Source: Symbiodinium natans
Lineage: Eukaryota; Sar; Dinophyceae; Suessiales; Symbiodiniaceae
Direction: 5' to 3'
NCBI GenBank assembly: GCA_905221605.1
Contig: CAJNDS010000968.1
Span: 625,657 to 689,656 of the forward strand
Length of the DNA stretch: 64,000 bases
Shown: positions 44,767-54,150 of the stretch, one piece after another
Position numbering within the stretch: position 1 is the stretch's first letter
Layout of the letters: each line of letters begins with the position of its first letter
The notes under the pieces: model-generated
What the model saw: only the letters and a program-made list of their open reading frames with translations
What the model was told of the DNA's origin: nothing
Database searches by the model: none
Program-made: the position numbers and the translations under genes

Positions 44767-46720
44767 ATGGAGACCACAAGGCAGCACGCCTTCGTGGCCT
44801 CAAAGCCGAAATGAGGAAGAACACGCTTCTGCACCTGGCCCGATTCATAGGGTCACTTCTCCAACCTGCGCTCCCTTTTTGGGTACCCTGACTGTTAAGG
44901 GGGCCACTGTGGAGTAGTAACCCTAACATGGACCATAGTGTTGAGGCCTCACGATATAGGAGTCAGGGTTAGGGTTTTGCTGGGTTGAGGTACCTAAGCC
45001 TTATGGGGTTTAGGGTTCCAACAAGCTTCACCAATCAATGCTGGAAGAGTACGTTTTGGGCTTAGTGGCTCACAGCTGTGGGAGTGCTCAGGGTGCAAGG
45101 ACTTAGGTATTGTCATAAGCTTCGACAGGCACACTGGCACCGGCAGGCGAGGCTCTTGGATGAGGTTGAAAGGTTTGGGGGCTTAGGGTTTAAGCGTTCG
45201 AAAGGCTTGCGGGTTTAAAGGTTCAGGGGTGTTCTTGGTTCAGGAATCGGCGTCTGGCTTTGTTGGGGTTCCCTCAAATAAGTGGAGGAGACAGGGTGAC
45301 GGTCCACCTGTGGGAACTCTGGGTTAAGCAAACCTTCTGTACTCAGCACGTACTGATGACCTTACGACTGCCGGGGCGACGGACTGCGCAACTTAAGGGA
45401 CTAAAGGAGGGACCCTTGTAAGGCACCTTAGGGGTTATTTGGGGGACATTTAGGGGCTACTTAGGTGTATAGGAACGATATAAGGTATGTAGGGGTTATA
45501 TAGGGGAAGAGATTAAGGGTCCCTTCTAGTCGGGGATCCTGGTCCGGAGTCCCTCCCCTTCTTTTGGGATTTCGAGGGATTTTTGTGGACCCCAAACCCC
45601 AAACTCAAACCCTAAACGCTGCCGGGCGTCTTGCAGCGCGAGCTCTGCGCGCCCGGGGAGGTGGAAGTAGCCATCCTTGTGTGCTTTGGGGATCTTTTCT
45701 GGAGCCTGACTTCATCCTGAGCGCTGGATAATTATGCCGAACCCACCCTACACCCTAAAGCCACCCCAAAATACGAAGACCCAAAGGAGAAGCCCCCTAT
45801 ATTCACCATGTCGACGCCAGAAACCGTTGAAGGCGGCTAGTAAAGCTTAGATTTCTTCAAGCTGGGTGTTAGGGGTGTTGGGGCTTCTAGGATTCTAGGG
45901 GTTGCAGGGTTCATGGTTCATAGGGTTTTATAGGTTCGGGGTTTCGAGAATCTGGAGGAACTCAATGGTCCTGTTGGCATACTGTCGCGCCAACGCCCAC
46001 CGGCAGCGCCACGTGCGACGTCACAAACTGGTGCGACCAATCGTCACCACGCACACGGCCTAAACCCTAAACCCTAAACCCTAAACCCTAAACCCTAAAC
46101 CCTAAACCCTAAACCCTAAACCCTAAACCCTAAACCCTAAACCCTAACTAAATCGTAAACCCCAGCCACGGAGGCTGGCAACCCGCTTTCCACGAGCAAA
46201 GGTGCCGGCCCAATGATCCTCGGCGCAGGCGGCGGCTTCTTCGGCGCAGGTGGCGGGCGCCATGGGACCGACGCTCCCACGCGCAAGTAACAAAAGGGGG
46301 TCGGAATAGTTACTACTAGCATTCCCTTATGGGCCCCATATGGTAATGAGACTGTCATTAGCCCCCCCCCCCCCGCTTGCAGGACCCTCTTCGAATGATT
46401 CAGACCGCTATAGAGCATTTACGCGCGGGAGCGGGCCTTTAGCTGCCTGGCCTTGCCTTCTTCTCATCGGCCTCTGCCATGGAAGCAGAGTGGGGAAAGC
46501 CTTCTTAAAATAGCAAAGGAAGGCAGGGCCTTTTCAGGCTTAGGGTTTGTAGGGGGGTTTGATAGGGTTTTATCGGGTTTTATAGGGCTTCATAGGGTTT
46601 TATAGCAGGGGTTATAGGGTGTATAGGCCAAACCCGCATATGACTCCCTTTCAGTACAATCCCCACCTTTGTGGCTCTCAACCCTATAGCTTACCTCACT
46701 GCAGTCACTGCAGCGCTAGT
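44767..46720 (+). CDS. multi-exon coding region on + strand
   Basis: Islands: 44767-44874 (LKAEMRKNTLLHLARFIGSL, donor TGG|GTACCC), 45021-45102 (SMLEEYVLGLVAHSCGSAQG), 45129-45172, 45280-45397 (VHLWELWVKQTFCTQHVLMT), 45618-45724 (CAPGEVEVAILVCFGDLFW), 45951-46061 (LNGPVGILSRQRPPAAPRAT), 46150-46286 then 46383-46440 across the family F intron (RMIQTAIEHLRAGAGL), and 46652-46718 (acceptor CTCCCTTTCAG|, donor GCTA|GTAAGT). Unrecognised; probably one gene. Confidence 0.45.
45398..45535 (+). mobile_element. short element with inverted ends (family K), likely intron
   Basis: GACTAAAGGAGGGACCCTT at one end and AAGGGTCCCTTCTAGTC at the other. It follows the + exon that reads VTVHLWELWVKQTFCTQHV. Confidence 0.5.
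46060..46148. repeat. CCCTAAA array
   Basis: About 12 units between + islands. Confidence 0.92.
46287..46382 (+). mobile_element. family F introner = 96-nt intron
   Basis: Donor CGCAA|GTAACAAAAGGGGG and acceptor CGCTTGCAG|GACCC; phase 0 on both sides of the + exons. It ends in a poly-C tract. Confidence 0.6.
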
Positions 46721-46863
46721 AAGTTTCGGTTTCTGATAAGCATGCGAGGTAGATAGTGAAGACTGAGATGATACAAACAAACGGGCCAGGGGCTCTCCGC
46801 AATCCCAAACCTTAAACTCCTGCACTTCTTCTGGGCCTGTGCTCCAACGCTAGCAGTATGGCT

Positions 46864-47002
46864 TTAACATGCCATGTCTCGTCCTTTCCGTAACAAGTTG
46901 TCTTCCTTGTCTGCATCATAGTAGTGCATCCGTAAAACATGCATGTTTCCTCGGATCTTTTGGATTTGACTCTCGACGTATTCAACTCGTGTATATGGGC
47001 AC
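46864..47002 (-). CDS. terminal-type exon
   Basis: The minus frame reads VEYVESQIQKIRGNMHVLRM then YYDADKEDNLLRKGRDMAC and ends at TAA 46864. A family B element lies just upstream. An alternative frame is also open. Confidence 0.4.
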
Positions 47003-47035
47003 GTCTTTCAGGGTGTTGAGGGCCTAGACACAAGA

Positions 47036-47135
47036 GTAACCTAGGAATAAAAGGGTGCCCTTTTTGGTTGAAAGGGGCCTGTAAGGGAACCTAAACCCTA
47101 AAAAAAGGAAATGAGGGCCTGCTCTGGGTCCTAGG
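47036..47135. mobile_element. family B short element
   Basis: Second copy of family B. Where the 29935 copy has CCTAGAGCCCCCC this one reads CCTAAACCCTAAA, a one-to-two-unit heptamer conversion. On the minus strand it ends at an acceptor TGTGTCTAG|. Confidence 0.65.
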
Positions 47136-47145
47136 GCCTTAGGGT

Positions 47146-47400
47146 TTAGACCCCATGTGCCAAGATATGGCGCGGCACGAGATCTGCGTGACCGCACCGG
47201 GAATCTGCTTTGCGCTGCAACTGCTGGATGGACTCCTATACTTGAAGGTTCATGGGTACTTGTAAGTGGGGTTGTAAGTAGGGTAGCTAAAGTTACAAGT
47301 GGCTATAACCTCTTTTAGGGCACCTATAACCCTACTTATAAGTACCCATGAACCTCCAAGCAAGCCCGAAGTGGCTTGACCGGGTTGGGGGGGTTAAGGT
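47146..47400 (+). CDS. two + exon pieces around a family C intron
   Basis: 47146-47247 (CQDMARHEICVTAPGICFAL, ends TTGAAG) and 47361-47392 (QARSGLTGLG), joined in phase 0 across 47248..47360. Confidence 0.42.
47240..47360 (+). mobile_element. family C element with near-perfect inverted ends; intron 47248..47360
   Basis: TACTTGAAGGTTCATGGGTA at one end and its near reverse complement at the other. The + exon ends TTGAAG|GTTCATGG and the next begins after CCTCCAAG|. The GT and AG come from the inverted ends themselves. Confidence 0.65.
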
Positions 47401-47500
47401 CTAGGGTTCAGGGTGCAGGGTCTAGGGCTTCGACGTCTGGGGTTTCTAGGGCTCAGGGTTACACCCTCCCTTAAGTTCGAGCAAGACAGTCATCAGAACT

Positions 47501-47808
47501 TCAGGATAGCAGTTGTTGTCTGACTTCCTTGATTTGGGCAATTTCGATGGGGAGCCGTCGTTTCTCTAGCCAGAAATAGAGGCCCAGAAAACCACACAAA
47601 CATGAGGATTCTGCAAGCAGGGTTTTCCATAATGCCCCTTACAGGGGCCCTTGCCCCAACAGCAGGATCCTTATGTCTATGTGGAAAAGCTAAACCCTAC
47701 ACCCTAAAGAAGATAGGGTGATTTGGGCCCAGGGCTGCTGGGTTCAAGTCGGGCAACGGGCAGTACTCCCAAGCCCCCCTCCCAACCTCCAAAGGGCTCA
47801 AGGGCTTT
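47501..47808 (-). CDS. terminal-type exon and an upstream island
   Basis: 47501-47643 reads CGFLGLYFWLEKRRLPIEIA, QIKEVRQQLLS and TGA; 47708-47808 reads LSPLEVGRGAWEYCPLPDL. Not recognised. Confidence 0.4.
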
Positions 47809-48039
47809 GACCCTAAACCCGTAAACCCGTAAACCCGTAAACCCTTAAACCCTTAAACCCTTAAACCCCTTAAACCCTTAAACCCTTAAACCCTTAAACC
47901 CTAAACCCTAAACCCATTACCGCGAAAGGTCGCCAAACCCTTCATTAGCACTACAAACCCTCAGGGTTGTAGGGTTGACAGTTCGTAAACCCCAGTTGCC
48001 CTAAACCCTAAACCCTAAACCCTAAACCCTAAACGTGCT

Positions 48040-49631
48040 GTCCTGAAACCATGCTTCGCCTTGCGCCAAGTTTCTGGATCTTTTAGGCCGTGAGGCTTTG
48101 GGTGTGGGGCAGGCACTATACATGCTTAGGGTTTAGGGTTTAGGGTTTAGGGTTTAGGGTTTAGGGTTTAGGGTTTAGGGTTTAGGGTTTAGGGTTTAGT
48201 GCCCAAAGAAGAAACTGTTCTGGGCAGGTTCCAAGGTTTAATGCAATGGAATGTTAGCTATCCTACTTCAAGCAAATCCAAAGGGCTACTTGCCAGAAAG
48301 TTGAGCCAGGGGCTAAGGGGTAGCTAGAGAGTCCAGTACGAGTCCAGCACCCCTTAGTTGAACTCCTTAATTCGCAGGAAGAACTTCTTAACCCTCAAGC
48401 GCCTTTTCTACAGGACTCTTTGTCATTAAACTTAAACCGAAACCCAAAACCCTCAATTCTTCGAACCCTCCGCCCGAACCCTAAGCACTTCCTGCGGTTT
48501 AAGGTCTGTCCCTGATTCAAGGGGTATTGGGCTTAGGTATAGGTATAGGTTAGGGTCGAGGGCTGAAGGGCTTTGGGATTATAGCGTTTAGGGTTTAAGG
48601 TTTCGCGTTCATCCCAAGCCCAGCGTCGGCATTACCGATCGAGGGCTGCAGGGTTTTCTGGCGACCAAGCAAGGGCACTCCCACTTCTGAACTGGGGCGC
48701 CCCTATAGGCTCTGAATCCTCTGGCACCGCAGCCCTCGACCATTGGGGGTGCCCTCAAACTGCTCGACCAAAGTTCTGGAGACCTCACTCAACATATCCT
48801 TTTTTTGCAACTGGACTGAACAACTGACAACTGCCAGGAAAAGACACGACACCGCTCCCTCTCAGCCTCGGCTAAAACCCCTAAACCCTAAACCCTAAAT
48901 CCTAAACCCTAAACCCTCAAGCCCCAAACCCCAAACCCTGAACCCTAAGAAACAAGAGAAGCCCGCTTGCAGATCAGGGGCTGAAGTTCAGCAACCTCAT
49001 ACGACATCGGCACTCGCATGGTGGTTTAGGGTTTAGGGTTTAGGGTTTAGGTATTTTGGGCTCCCTACACCCTGCCCTAAAATGCCTTCGCTTCGACAAT
49101 GGGAACCTTTTTAAGGCTTCGGGTTTAGGGTTTAGGGTTTAGGGTTTAGGGTTTAGGGTTTAGGGTTTAGGGAAGAAGCCACCTTGTTCAGACTTTGGGG
49201 TGTGGGCGGATGCTGTCGGCTACACAAGAACTTCCTAATTGCTGAACAGGCTTGGGGCTCTCAGCTGGCTAAATCCACCTAGACCTAAACCCTAAACCCT
49301 AAACCCTAAACTCTAAACTCGAAAACCTAAAACATAACCCAAAACCCTAAACCTACACAGGAGGAGGTTTTGGGGAACTGGGGTTCAGGATTGAGCGCGG
49401 GCGCGTGACACACCTCCAACCCCCACGCTGTGCCCGCCATCCATTTGCGTGTTACTGGACTTAGTGCATTAGAGTCCCCCTCCCCCCCCCCCCCCCTAAA
49501 AGGAAAGAAAGGGCATCATGAACCAAAGGCCCCCAGGTCTGCGTCTCTGGGTTGGAGGAAGATTTAAAGGCACAGCAGAATTGGCAAAGCCATCCCATGC
49601 CCAACGATGCGCAGCGGAAGGCAAAGGCTGA
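48040..49631 (+). CDS. coding-like islands on + strand
   Basis: 48045-48120 (CAKFLDLLGREALGVGQAL), 48948-49021 (KKQEKPACRSGAEVQQPHT; acceptor CCCTAAG|), 49172-49238 (PPCSDFGVWADAVGYTRTS), 49374-49461 and 49502-49631 (NQRPPGLRLWVGGRFKGTAE). All but the last two are bounded by heptamer tracts. Minus islands at 48655-48790 (SEVSRTLVEQFEGTPNGRG) interrupt the series, so this may not be one gene. Confidence 0.35.
48125..48200. repeat. TTTAGGG array
   Basis: About 11 units; a five-unit opposite array lies at 48000-48035. Confidence 0.92.
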
Positions 49632-49748
49632 GAGCGACGGAAACCTGCAACCTCCCAAGCCCTAAGCCCTAAGCCCTAAGCCCTAAACCCTGAACCCTAA
49701 ACCCTAAACCCTAAACCCTAAACCCTGCAAACCCGCAGCTCATAACTT

Positions 49749-49870
49749 ATGGACCGTACGCCGAGTAGCAGGCTTCTCAGCAAGAGGTACACAGCCGGCT
49801 TGGTGTCTGGCTTTGCGGGGCACACCCCATCGCTTGGGACCTCCTTTTCCTGGAACTTCGAGTTTGGTTT
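49749..49870 (+). CDS. exon-like island
   Basis: The + frame from an ATG reads MDRTPSSRLLSKRYTAGLVS. It overlaps nothing else convincing. Confidence 0.25.
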
Positions 49871-49924
49871 TGGGTTTTCGGTCTTAGGGCTTAATCATAG
49901 GTTAATCAGTGTTTGGGCTCTCAT

Positions 49925-50830
49925 GGTTTAGAGCTATTGGGTGTCAGAGGCCTAAACGCGCTAAGCTCTTGTTGTGCTCCAAGCTCCTCAGGAGCATAGG
50001 ACTCTGCAGGGAGAAGATATGATGTCTTTAGACCCAATAAGGAGCCCTTCTTTGGAACCCCGAACTGAGGACCATGCCGGATGCACGAGCCAAACGACTC
50101 ACAACAGAAAAACAAGCAAATCCGAAACCCTACATCCTAAACCCCAATGAGGAACCTTGAACCCTAAACCCCCCCCCCCCCCCCCCGGAGGTCCTGGGCA
50201 ACCTCAAGCGAGCTGTACAGTGCCTCCTCAATGGCCATGGCGTTCACCTTGCGGAAACCCCAACTCTGGCTGAGGCCGGCTAAGGTTGACGGATTCGTTT
50301 TTTTAATTTTTTGTTTCCTTTTTTTTGTCGGTAGTTTAGGATTTAGGGTTTTGGGTTTCGACTCTCGCACTCGCACGCAGCACTCGGGCGCCCAGCAGGC
50401 AGGGCTTCGGTACGGTCCGACTCTGACATCCGATCTCGTTCCCGACAGGGTTTGGGGTTTCGGGCGCGTCCTAGAAAGCCCAAACTTAGGCCTTGGACCA
50501 AAAAGCAGCTGAGGCACGTAGATGTCTGCATCCTCCTCGAGCTCTTTGAGTGCTAGTGTCATCTCCTCAAGAGATCCACGCACCACGCACGAGGCGAACG
50601 CGAAAACCTCCCAACCCGACGGGACAAAGAAACGACTATGGGGGCCTGAATAATTTGAATAGGGTTTTGGGGGATTATAATAGTAAACCCTAAACCCTAA
50701 ACCCTAAAAGGGAAGATTATAAATAATTATTCCGACCCCTATAGTACTGGCTGTCCTGGACGCTCCTGATCATACACCAAGGTCTTGCTCTCCCCATAAG
50801 CACGCGCTTCATGCTAGTGCAAACTGCCAA
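49925..50830 (-). CDS. multi-exon gene with in-phase family F intron
   Basis: 50748-50830 (possible start MKRVLMGRARPWCMIRSVQD) joins in phase 2 across family F to 50510-50635 (FFVPSGWEVFAFASCVVRGS; EEMTLALKELEEDADIYVPQ). Then 50185-50290 (GFRKVNAMAIEEALYSSLEV) and 49925-50115 (KTSYLLPAESYAPEELGAQQ). The acidic amphipathic helices suggest a soluble or coiled-coil protein. Function unknown. Confidence 0.47.
50636..50747 (-). mobile_element. family F introner = 112-nt intron, with heptamer insert
   Basis: Donor AGCCA|GTACTATAGGGG, acceptor CCCCCATAG|T; phases fit. About three CCCTAAA units (50684-50708) sit where other copies have unique sequence. Confidence 0.65.
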
Positions 50831-50904
50831 GCACCCCACCCGAAACCCTAAACCCTAAACCCGAAACCCTTAACCCTTAAACCCTAGACCCTAAACCCAG
50901 CATC

Positions 50905-51719
50905 TAGGGATAGGTTCTAGGGCGTCTTCTCGCGCCTCGATGCCTTCATCCGAGGGGTCAAAGCCATACTGGGCAATGATGTCCTGGGCGTGCCCCCCTA
51001 AACCCTAAACCCCAAACCCTAAACCCTAAACCCCAAACCCTAAACCCTAAACCCCACCACCCAGACTCAGCAACCCACCCTGAGCTCTATAAATCCTGCG
51101 CTTCTCGGTTTGGCCTTGCGCTGACCCTCTGTTTGGGGCTTGGGTATAGTGTCGGGTGCAGGGTGCAGGGTGCAGTGTGTAATCAGGGTTTAGGGTTTAG
51201 GGTTTAGGGCCTTAGGGTGTAGGGTTTGGGGTATGGGGCCTAGGTTCTGGGGTTTCGGGGTTCAGAAAGGGCTGTTGAAGGACGCGTCCGCACATCCAGG
51301 GTGCACGCGGCGCTTTGGCGCGTCCCGTTTAGTGCGCACGGGCTATGGGCTCCCCGCCCTCTGGACCGCCGGTTTAGGGTTTAGGGTTTAGGGTTTAGGG
51401 TTTAGGGTTTAGGTTACCATCTGCTCTTTTGGGCTTCAGCTTCCTGCCCAACATCTCCCGTTTAGGGTTCAGGGCTCGCCAGCACACATCTCTTTTTGGG
51501 AGTTGAGGCTTCTGCTTTTGGGGTCTAGGATTGGGGCTTCCCACCCAATACCTCCTCTTACGAGTCCGGGCCTTACCCACTTGTGCCGCTCGGACTTTCC
51601 CAGCCAAGGCCCCACTGAGCCGAAAACCCCGCATGCACCCTCGATACAAACACCGCGGGCACCTTGAACCTGGCGCCCCCCTCTTTTTTTGGGGTCTAGC
51701 ATCTATAGGTCCTGAAAGA

Positions 51720-51765
<46 letters not shown>

Positions 51766-51890
51766 ACCCCCCTCCCCGCCCCCCAGAAAGCAACAAAAAT
51801 GCTATAACGCCCAGGAGTCCAGCTGTGGCTTTCGCAGGAGCTTCCTGGGATCAAGAAAGCTTACCCCTTGAAGCACAACCGTGTAGGCTG
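50905..51890 (-). CDS. further minus-strand islands
   Basis: 50905-51000 (DIIAQYGFDPSDEGIEARED), 51080-51128 (GQRKAKPRSAGFIELRV), 51262-51372, 51410-51730 (several open frames) and 51786-51850 (KATAGLLGVIAFLLLS, a likely membrane tail). They may be one gene with 49.9-50.8 kb or a separate one. Confidence 0.37.
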
Positions 51891-51911
51891 GACCCTAAAC
51901 CCTAAAAAAGA

Positions 51912-52035
51912 AAATAACCACTATTGGCTTAAGAACCCCCAAAGAATAAAATAAATATGACCCCTATATTACCCTGAAAAAGGAAGAACATTTTATTTTG
52001 CTCGGGGTTCTTAAGTCTTAAGCAGTTAGTAGATA
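51912..52035 (-). mobile_element. family E element, likely intron
   Basis: Lies directly downstream (minus sense) of the exon at 52030-52135, with a possible donor CAGA|GTAGATCC. Confidence 0.6.
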
Positions 52036-52135
52036 AGGATCTACTCTGGGTCCTAGAAGAGATCTTGTAGCTACCAGTGCCACGAGCAGCGTCCTCTTGT
52101 GAAGTCCCAAAGAACCTGTGCAATCCTTTCAGGCC
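52030..52135 (-). CDS. exon between two introners
   Basis: The minus frame reads LHRFFGTSQEDAARGTGSYK. Its upstream edge is the AG of family D and its downstream edge the family E element. Confidence 0.43.
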
Positions 52136-52244
52136 CTAAGCATTGGGATGTTCCCCCTTATGCTAACAGTCCCTAAAAGGGATTGTAGTACCCCCTAGTA
52201 GAACCCCGATTAAGGACTGTTAGTATAAGCTTGAACATCCCAAC
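52136..52244 (-). mobile_element. family D introner between minus-strand exons
   Basis: Inverted ends TTGGGATGTTCCCCC / GAACATCCCAA. On the minus strand it reads GTTGGGATGTTC ... CCCAATGCTTAG|, giving GT-AG next to the exon at 52030-52135. Confidence 0.6.
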
Positions 52245-52282
52245 TTTTAGACCCTAAGTACAATCAAGAAAAAACTTAGTAT

Positions 52283-52367
52283 TGTCCAGTACCTAGAGGA
52301 ACTAAAGGTTAACCTTTGGGATTCTAAGGGGATTATATTGACCCAAAAAGGTTAAAGGTTGCATACT

Positions 52368-52372
<5 letters not shown>
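52283..52372. mobile_element. family A copy running into a (TAC)n microsatellite
   Basis: A complete family A body (AACTAAAGGTTAACCTTTGG) whose normal CTACTACT end is continuous with the 330-bp CTA/TAC array that follows. Confidence 0.8.
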
Positions 52373-52461
<89 letters not shown>

Positions 52462-52576
52462 CACTACTACTACTACCATATACTACTACTACCATATACT
52501 ACTACTACCATATACTACTACTACCATATACTACTACTACCATATACTACTACTACCATATACTACTACTACCATA

Positions 52577-52664
<88 letters not shown>

Positions 52665-52665
52665 G

Positions 52666-52698
<33 letters not shown>
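52360..52698. repeat. (CTA)n microsatellite, about 330 bp
   Basis: CTA triplets with an internal block of ACCATATACTACT units; grows out of the family A terminus. Confidence 0.95.
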
Positions 52699-52699
<1 letters not shown>

Positions 52700-52778
52700 A
52701 AGGAGGGGGCCCCCTTACTATACCAACGGTACTTAAGGGGCTTATAACCTAACTTAGGATCCTTACAACCCAAATTTA

Positions 52779-52950
52779 GAGTTCTGACAACTCTACTGAT
52801 GACAAGGGGAGAACCCTCCTTGTAAGAAAAACAACGCCAGGGAACTGCAGGCGCTTGTGGAAGTCGCTGCTGTCCGTCTTGTCCGCGTCTTTCCTGGCAT
52901 CGCTGGGGGGCGGTCTGTTGCGTTTGGGGGTTTTTGTTGGGGGTTTGGGG
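52779..52950 (-). CDS. exon-like island
   Basis: The minus frame reads SDARKDADKTDSSDFHKRLQ after a Pro-rich, poly-C start. Ends near 52779. Confidence 0.35.
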
Positions 52951-53028
52951 GGTGGGGGGGGGGGGGGGTGTGCGGGCAAGGGAGAGGTTTAGGGTTTAGG
53001 GTTAATATAGGGTTTAGGGTTTAGGGTG

Positions 53029-53150
53029 GGCTGGGCTTGTCTTATGAGACCCTACAAGCCTTGTTGGAAGGAGGCCGCCTGGAGGCGTTTCGGGTCTGGA
53101 GTATCTGCCGGAGGAATAGGTGGCCTTGCATGCGCGCAAGCGGATGACAT
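53029..53150 (+). CDS. exon-like island
   Basis: The + frame reads SYETLQALLEGGRLEAFRVW; heptamers precede it. Confidence 0.37.
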
Positions 53151-53334
53151 GAAGCCCCCCCACCCCCCCCCCACTTTCAAAAGCCCTGTAGCCCTCACTG
53201 CCCCCTAAAGTACCCTTTTGCTTCCTTTACCTTTAGCAGCCCTTCACGCCTCCTAAACCCTAAAACCCTAAACCCTACATACCCTTATATACCCTTATAT
53301 ACCCTAAACCCTAAACCCTAAACCCTAAACCCTC

Positions 53335-53435
53335 AGAGCTTGACCCTCAGACTCTGCAGGCGCCTGATGAGCACCTGGAGCTTCTTTTGAAACCGCGCCG
53401 AGCTGTAGACGCCAAGCCTTGAGACTGCCCCGAAG
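53335..53435 (-). CDS. exon-like island with stop
   Basis: The minus frame reads VSRLGVYSSARFQKKLQVLI then RRLQSLRVKL and TGA, bordered by heptamers on both sides. Confidence 0.37.
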
Positions 53436-53593
53436 GTTTGGGGTTTGGGGTTTAGGGTTTTTTAGGGTTTAGGGTTTAGGGTTTAGGGTCTAGGGTCTAG
53501 GGTCTAGGGTCTAGGGTTTAGGGTTTAGGGTTTAGGGTTTAGGGTTTAGGGTTTAGGGTTTAGGGTTTAGGGTTTAGGGTTTAGGGTTTAGGA
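53428..53593. repeat. TTTAGGG array with TCTAGGG variants
   Basis: About 23 units, including a block of four GGTCTAG variants, so a variant unit has been amplified locally. Confidence 0.92.
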
Positions 53594-53599
53594 TTCAAT

Positions 53600-53705
53600 G
53601 TGTGAATGGCACATGAAGACTACACGATTGAGCCTCAAACAAGGCCAAAAACAACACCGCGGAAACCGAGCAGAATACACTCATGTGGCCATACTTTCTC
53701 TTTAG
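53600..53705 (+). CDS. exon-like island
   Basis: The + frame reads MKTTRLSLKQGQKQHRGNRA, ending TAG. Preceded by the longest TTTAGGG tract of this area. Confidence 0.3.
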
Positions 53706-54150
53706 GGCTTAGGTTTTAGACTTGTTGGGCGTTAGTTTAAGGCTTCCAGTTGAGGGGGTCCAGTCCCCGAGCAGGGCTCAAACGAAGTGTTTTTTGCAAT
53801 CGCCAACCCTTGCAGAAAGCAGTGTTGCCCTCGCATTGGCCATTTGGCGAAGGAAAGGCATGAATCGTAGCGTGGTACCGTGCAGGCGCACCATGTGCGG
53901 CGCCCTCGTGTGCCAGGCAGCTGTCTGCCGGCTGCAGTGCCAGGAGATGTCAAGGATTCGTACACTGTAAGCTCTTGCGAGCTTGGAAGCTTACTTCTGG
54001 CCATGAGACAAGGACCAGGACCAAGCTGTAAAAGGAGAAACATGTCTATGAAGGGCCGTTCACCCTTTGAGAACAGGCAAAGTTGGGCGCACTGTTGGGC
54101 TTATTTGCCAGTCGGAAAACAAATTGAGTGCGCTCTCGAAATCGAAGCGA

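Noticed and set aside
52359-52736. 125 aa Leu/Thr-rich ORF
   Set aside because: Translation of the (CTA)n array.
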